In this document: positions 63,401 through 64,000 of the stretch, piece after piece
Position numbering within the stretch: the first letter of the stretch is position 1
Layout: every line of letters starts with the position of its first letter
Source: SKPS01 sp964469215
GTDB taxonomy: Bacteria > Bacteroidota > Bacteroidia > Bacteroidales > SKPS01
Length of the DNA: 64,000 nucleotides
Reading direction: 5' to 3'
NCBI GenBank assembly: GCA_964469215.1
Contig: CAYXYB010000012.1
Location: 1-64,000, forward strand
Program-made: the position numbers and the translations under genes
The notes under the pieces: generated by a model
Seen by the model: the letters and a program-made list of their open reading frames with translations, nothing else
Told to the model about the DNA's origin: nothing
The model's database searches: none

Positions 63401-64000
63401 TTACCTTATCATCACCTTATCGGTAATTGTGCCTTGTTTAGTGATAAGCCTGATATAGTAAATCCCTGCAGCGAGGTTGCCAAGGTTGAATTCCCTGATG
63501 GTTTCGTTGCCGAGTATCAGGTTTTCGGTTTTCACCAGTTCACCTGTAGTTTTCATAATGTGCAGGGTAGCTTCACCCGAAATGCCTGAAATCTTCATAC
63601 TGAAGGTTCCGCTGTTCGGGTTTGGCCAGATGTGAATGGTTCCGTTGCTTAACAACTCATCTATGCCGCTGCAGTCGATAACATGGATAGTAACCTGACC
63701 TGACCCTTCACAACCGATGTTGTCAGTAACAGATACTGAGAAGGTGCCCGAGTTGCCTGCTCCAATTGAAGCGCCAGTGATACTAAGTGTCTGGCTTGTG
63801 GAAGCATCGCTCCAGAGATAGGAGGCAAAGCCGCTTCCGGCATCGAGTACAACAGCACTGGTCTCGCAGATGGTATCTGCCGCTCCCGTGATTGAAACAA
63901 CAGGTGCCGGTTGAACGGTGATTGTAACCTGTACATTGTCCGGGAAAAAGGTATTGGTATAGTCTGCAATGTTTATTATTGAAAATGTAGTTGTAGAAGT
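63401..64000 (-). CDS. C-terminal part of a T9SS-exported protein (cut by the window end)
   Basis: 200 codons run in one frame from the window edge to the stop at 63401; the start lies outside. The visible part holds an Ig-like/PKD-type module (VQVTITVQPAPVVSITGAADTICETSAVVLDAGSGFASYLWSDASTSQTLSI; GTFSVSVTDNIGCEGSGQVTIHV) and a T9SS type A sorting domain (IHIWPNPNSGTFSMKISG ... NLAAGIYYIRLITKQG). The arrangement is like that of the protein at 6208-8118. Confidence 0.88.
   Translation of the reverse strand, partial: TSTTTFSIINIADYTNTFFPDNVQVTITVQPAPVVSITGAADTICETSAVVLDAGSGFASYLWSDASTSQTLSITGASIGAGNSGTFSVSVTDNIGCEGSGQVTIHVIDCSGIDELLSNGTIHIWPNPNSGTFSMKISGISGEATLHIMKTTGELVKTENLILGNETIREFNLGNLAAGIYYIRLITKQGTITDKVMIR

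Overview
The window reads as a chromosomal segment of an environmental member of the Bacteroidota, most likely of the Bacteroidales/Marinilabiliales type. The evidence is: several secreted proteins ending in type IX secretion (T9SS) sorting domains; promoters of the Bacteroidota form TTTG-N19/20-TAnnTTTG; AT-rich intergenic DNA with few Shine-Dalgarno sequences; an SDR-type threonine dehydrogenase paired with Kbl; and the block yceD-rpmF-plsX-fabH.

Layout. 1-3300 is accessory DNA: a few small genes (OmpA-like, lipoprotein, DUF4405-like membrane protein) lie between long imperfect palindromes that resemble integron attC sites, with no integrase in view. 3400-13800 holds folB, a tiny LOTUS-like protein coupled to an M23 peptidase, a DUF6873-like gene, a large T9SS protein, a dctA-type symporter with a radical SAM gene, and a DUF4173-like membrane protein. 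12800-16650 is the core minus-strand run yceD-rpmF-plsX-fabH-trpS. 16800-27800 holds a 2035-residue alpha-2-macroglobulin with an intact CLEQ thioester motif, a SEC-C protein, an S9 peptidase and a TauE-type permease.

28000-39900 is the most unusual region. An ancestral order (secreted protein, rhodanese-like protein, arsC) has been split by a roughly 4.2-kb unit present twice in tandem. Each unit starts with a broken arsC 5' end fused to the 3' end of a paralogue of the upstream secreted protein. It continues with a short ORF carrying a G10 tract whose length decides the reading frame, then a secreted protein (A) and a T9SS-exported, probably seven-bladed propeller protein (B). The two copies are near identical in some stretches and strongly diverged in others. 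An IS4-family element with a 9-bp target duplication has since entered copy 1. The complete arsC follows copy 2.

40000-50000 holds a large PD40/beta-barrel protein, an M20 amidohydrolase, kbl, acpS, an S41-like protein that has lost its serine, a small lipoprotein, a MauE-thioredoxin fusion and the threonine dehydrogenase that supplies Kbl. 50400-58200 holds a glycine-rich T9SS protein, a decayed ABC transporter locus (substrate-binding and ATPase remnants, permease gone), and an intact amino-acid-type ABC transporter whose permease polypeptide carries half + whole + half substrate-binding modules. 58500-64000 holds tRNA-Arg(CCT) on the minus strand, a cation-chloride-cotransporter-like permease, a HEFGH metallopeptidase and the C-terminal part of another T9SS protein that runs off the window.

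All calls are from reading the sequence; no database search was run. Functional names rest on motifs and on memory of the families.
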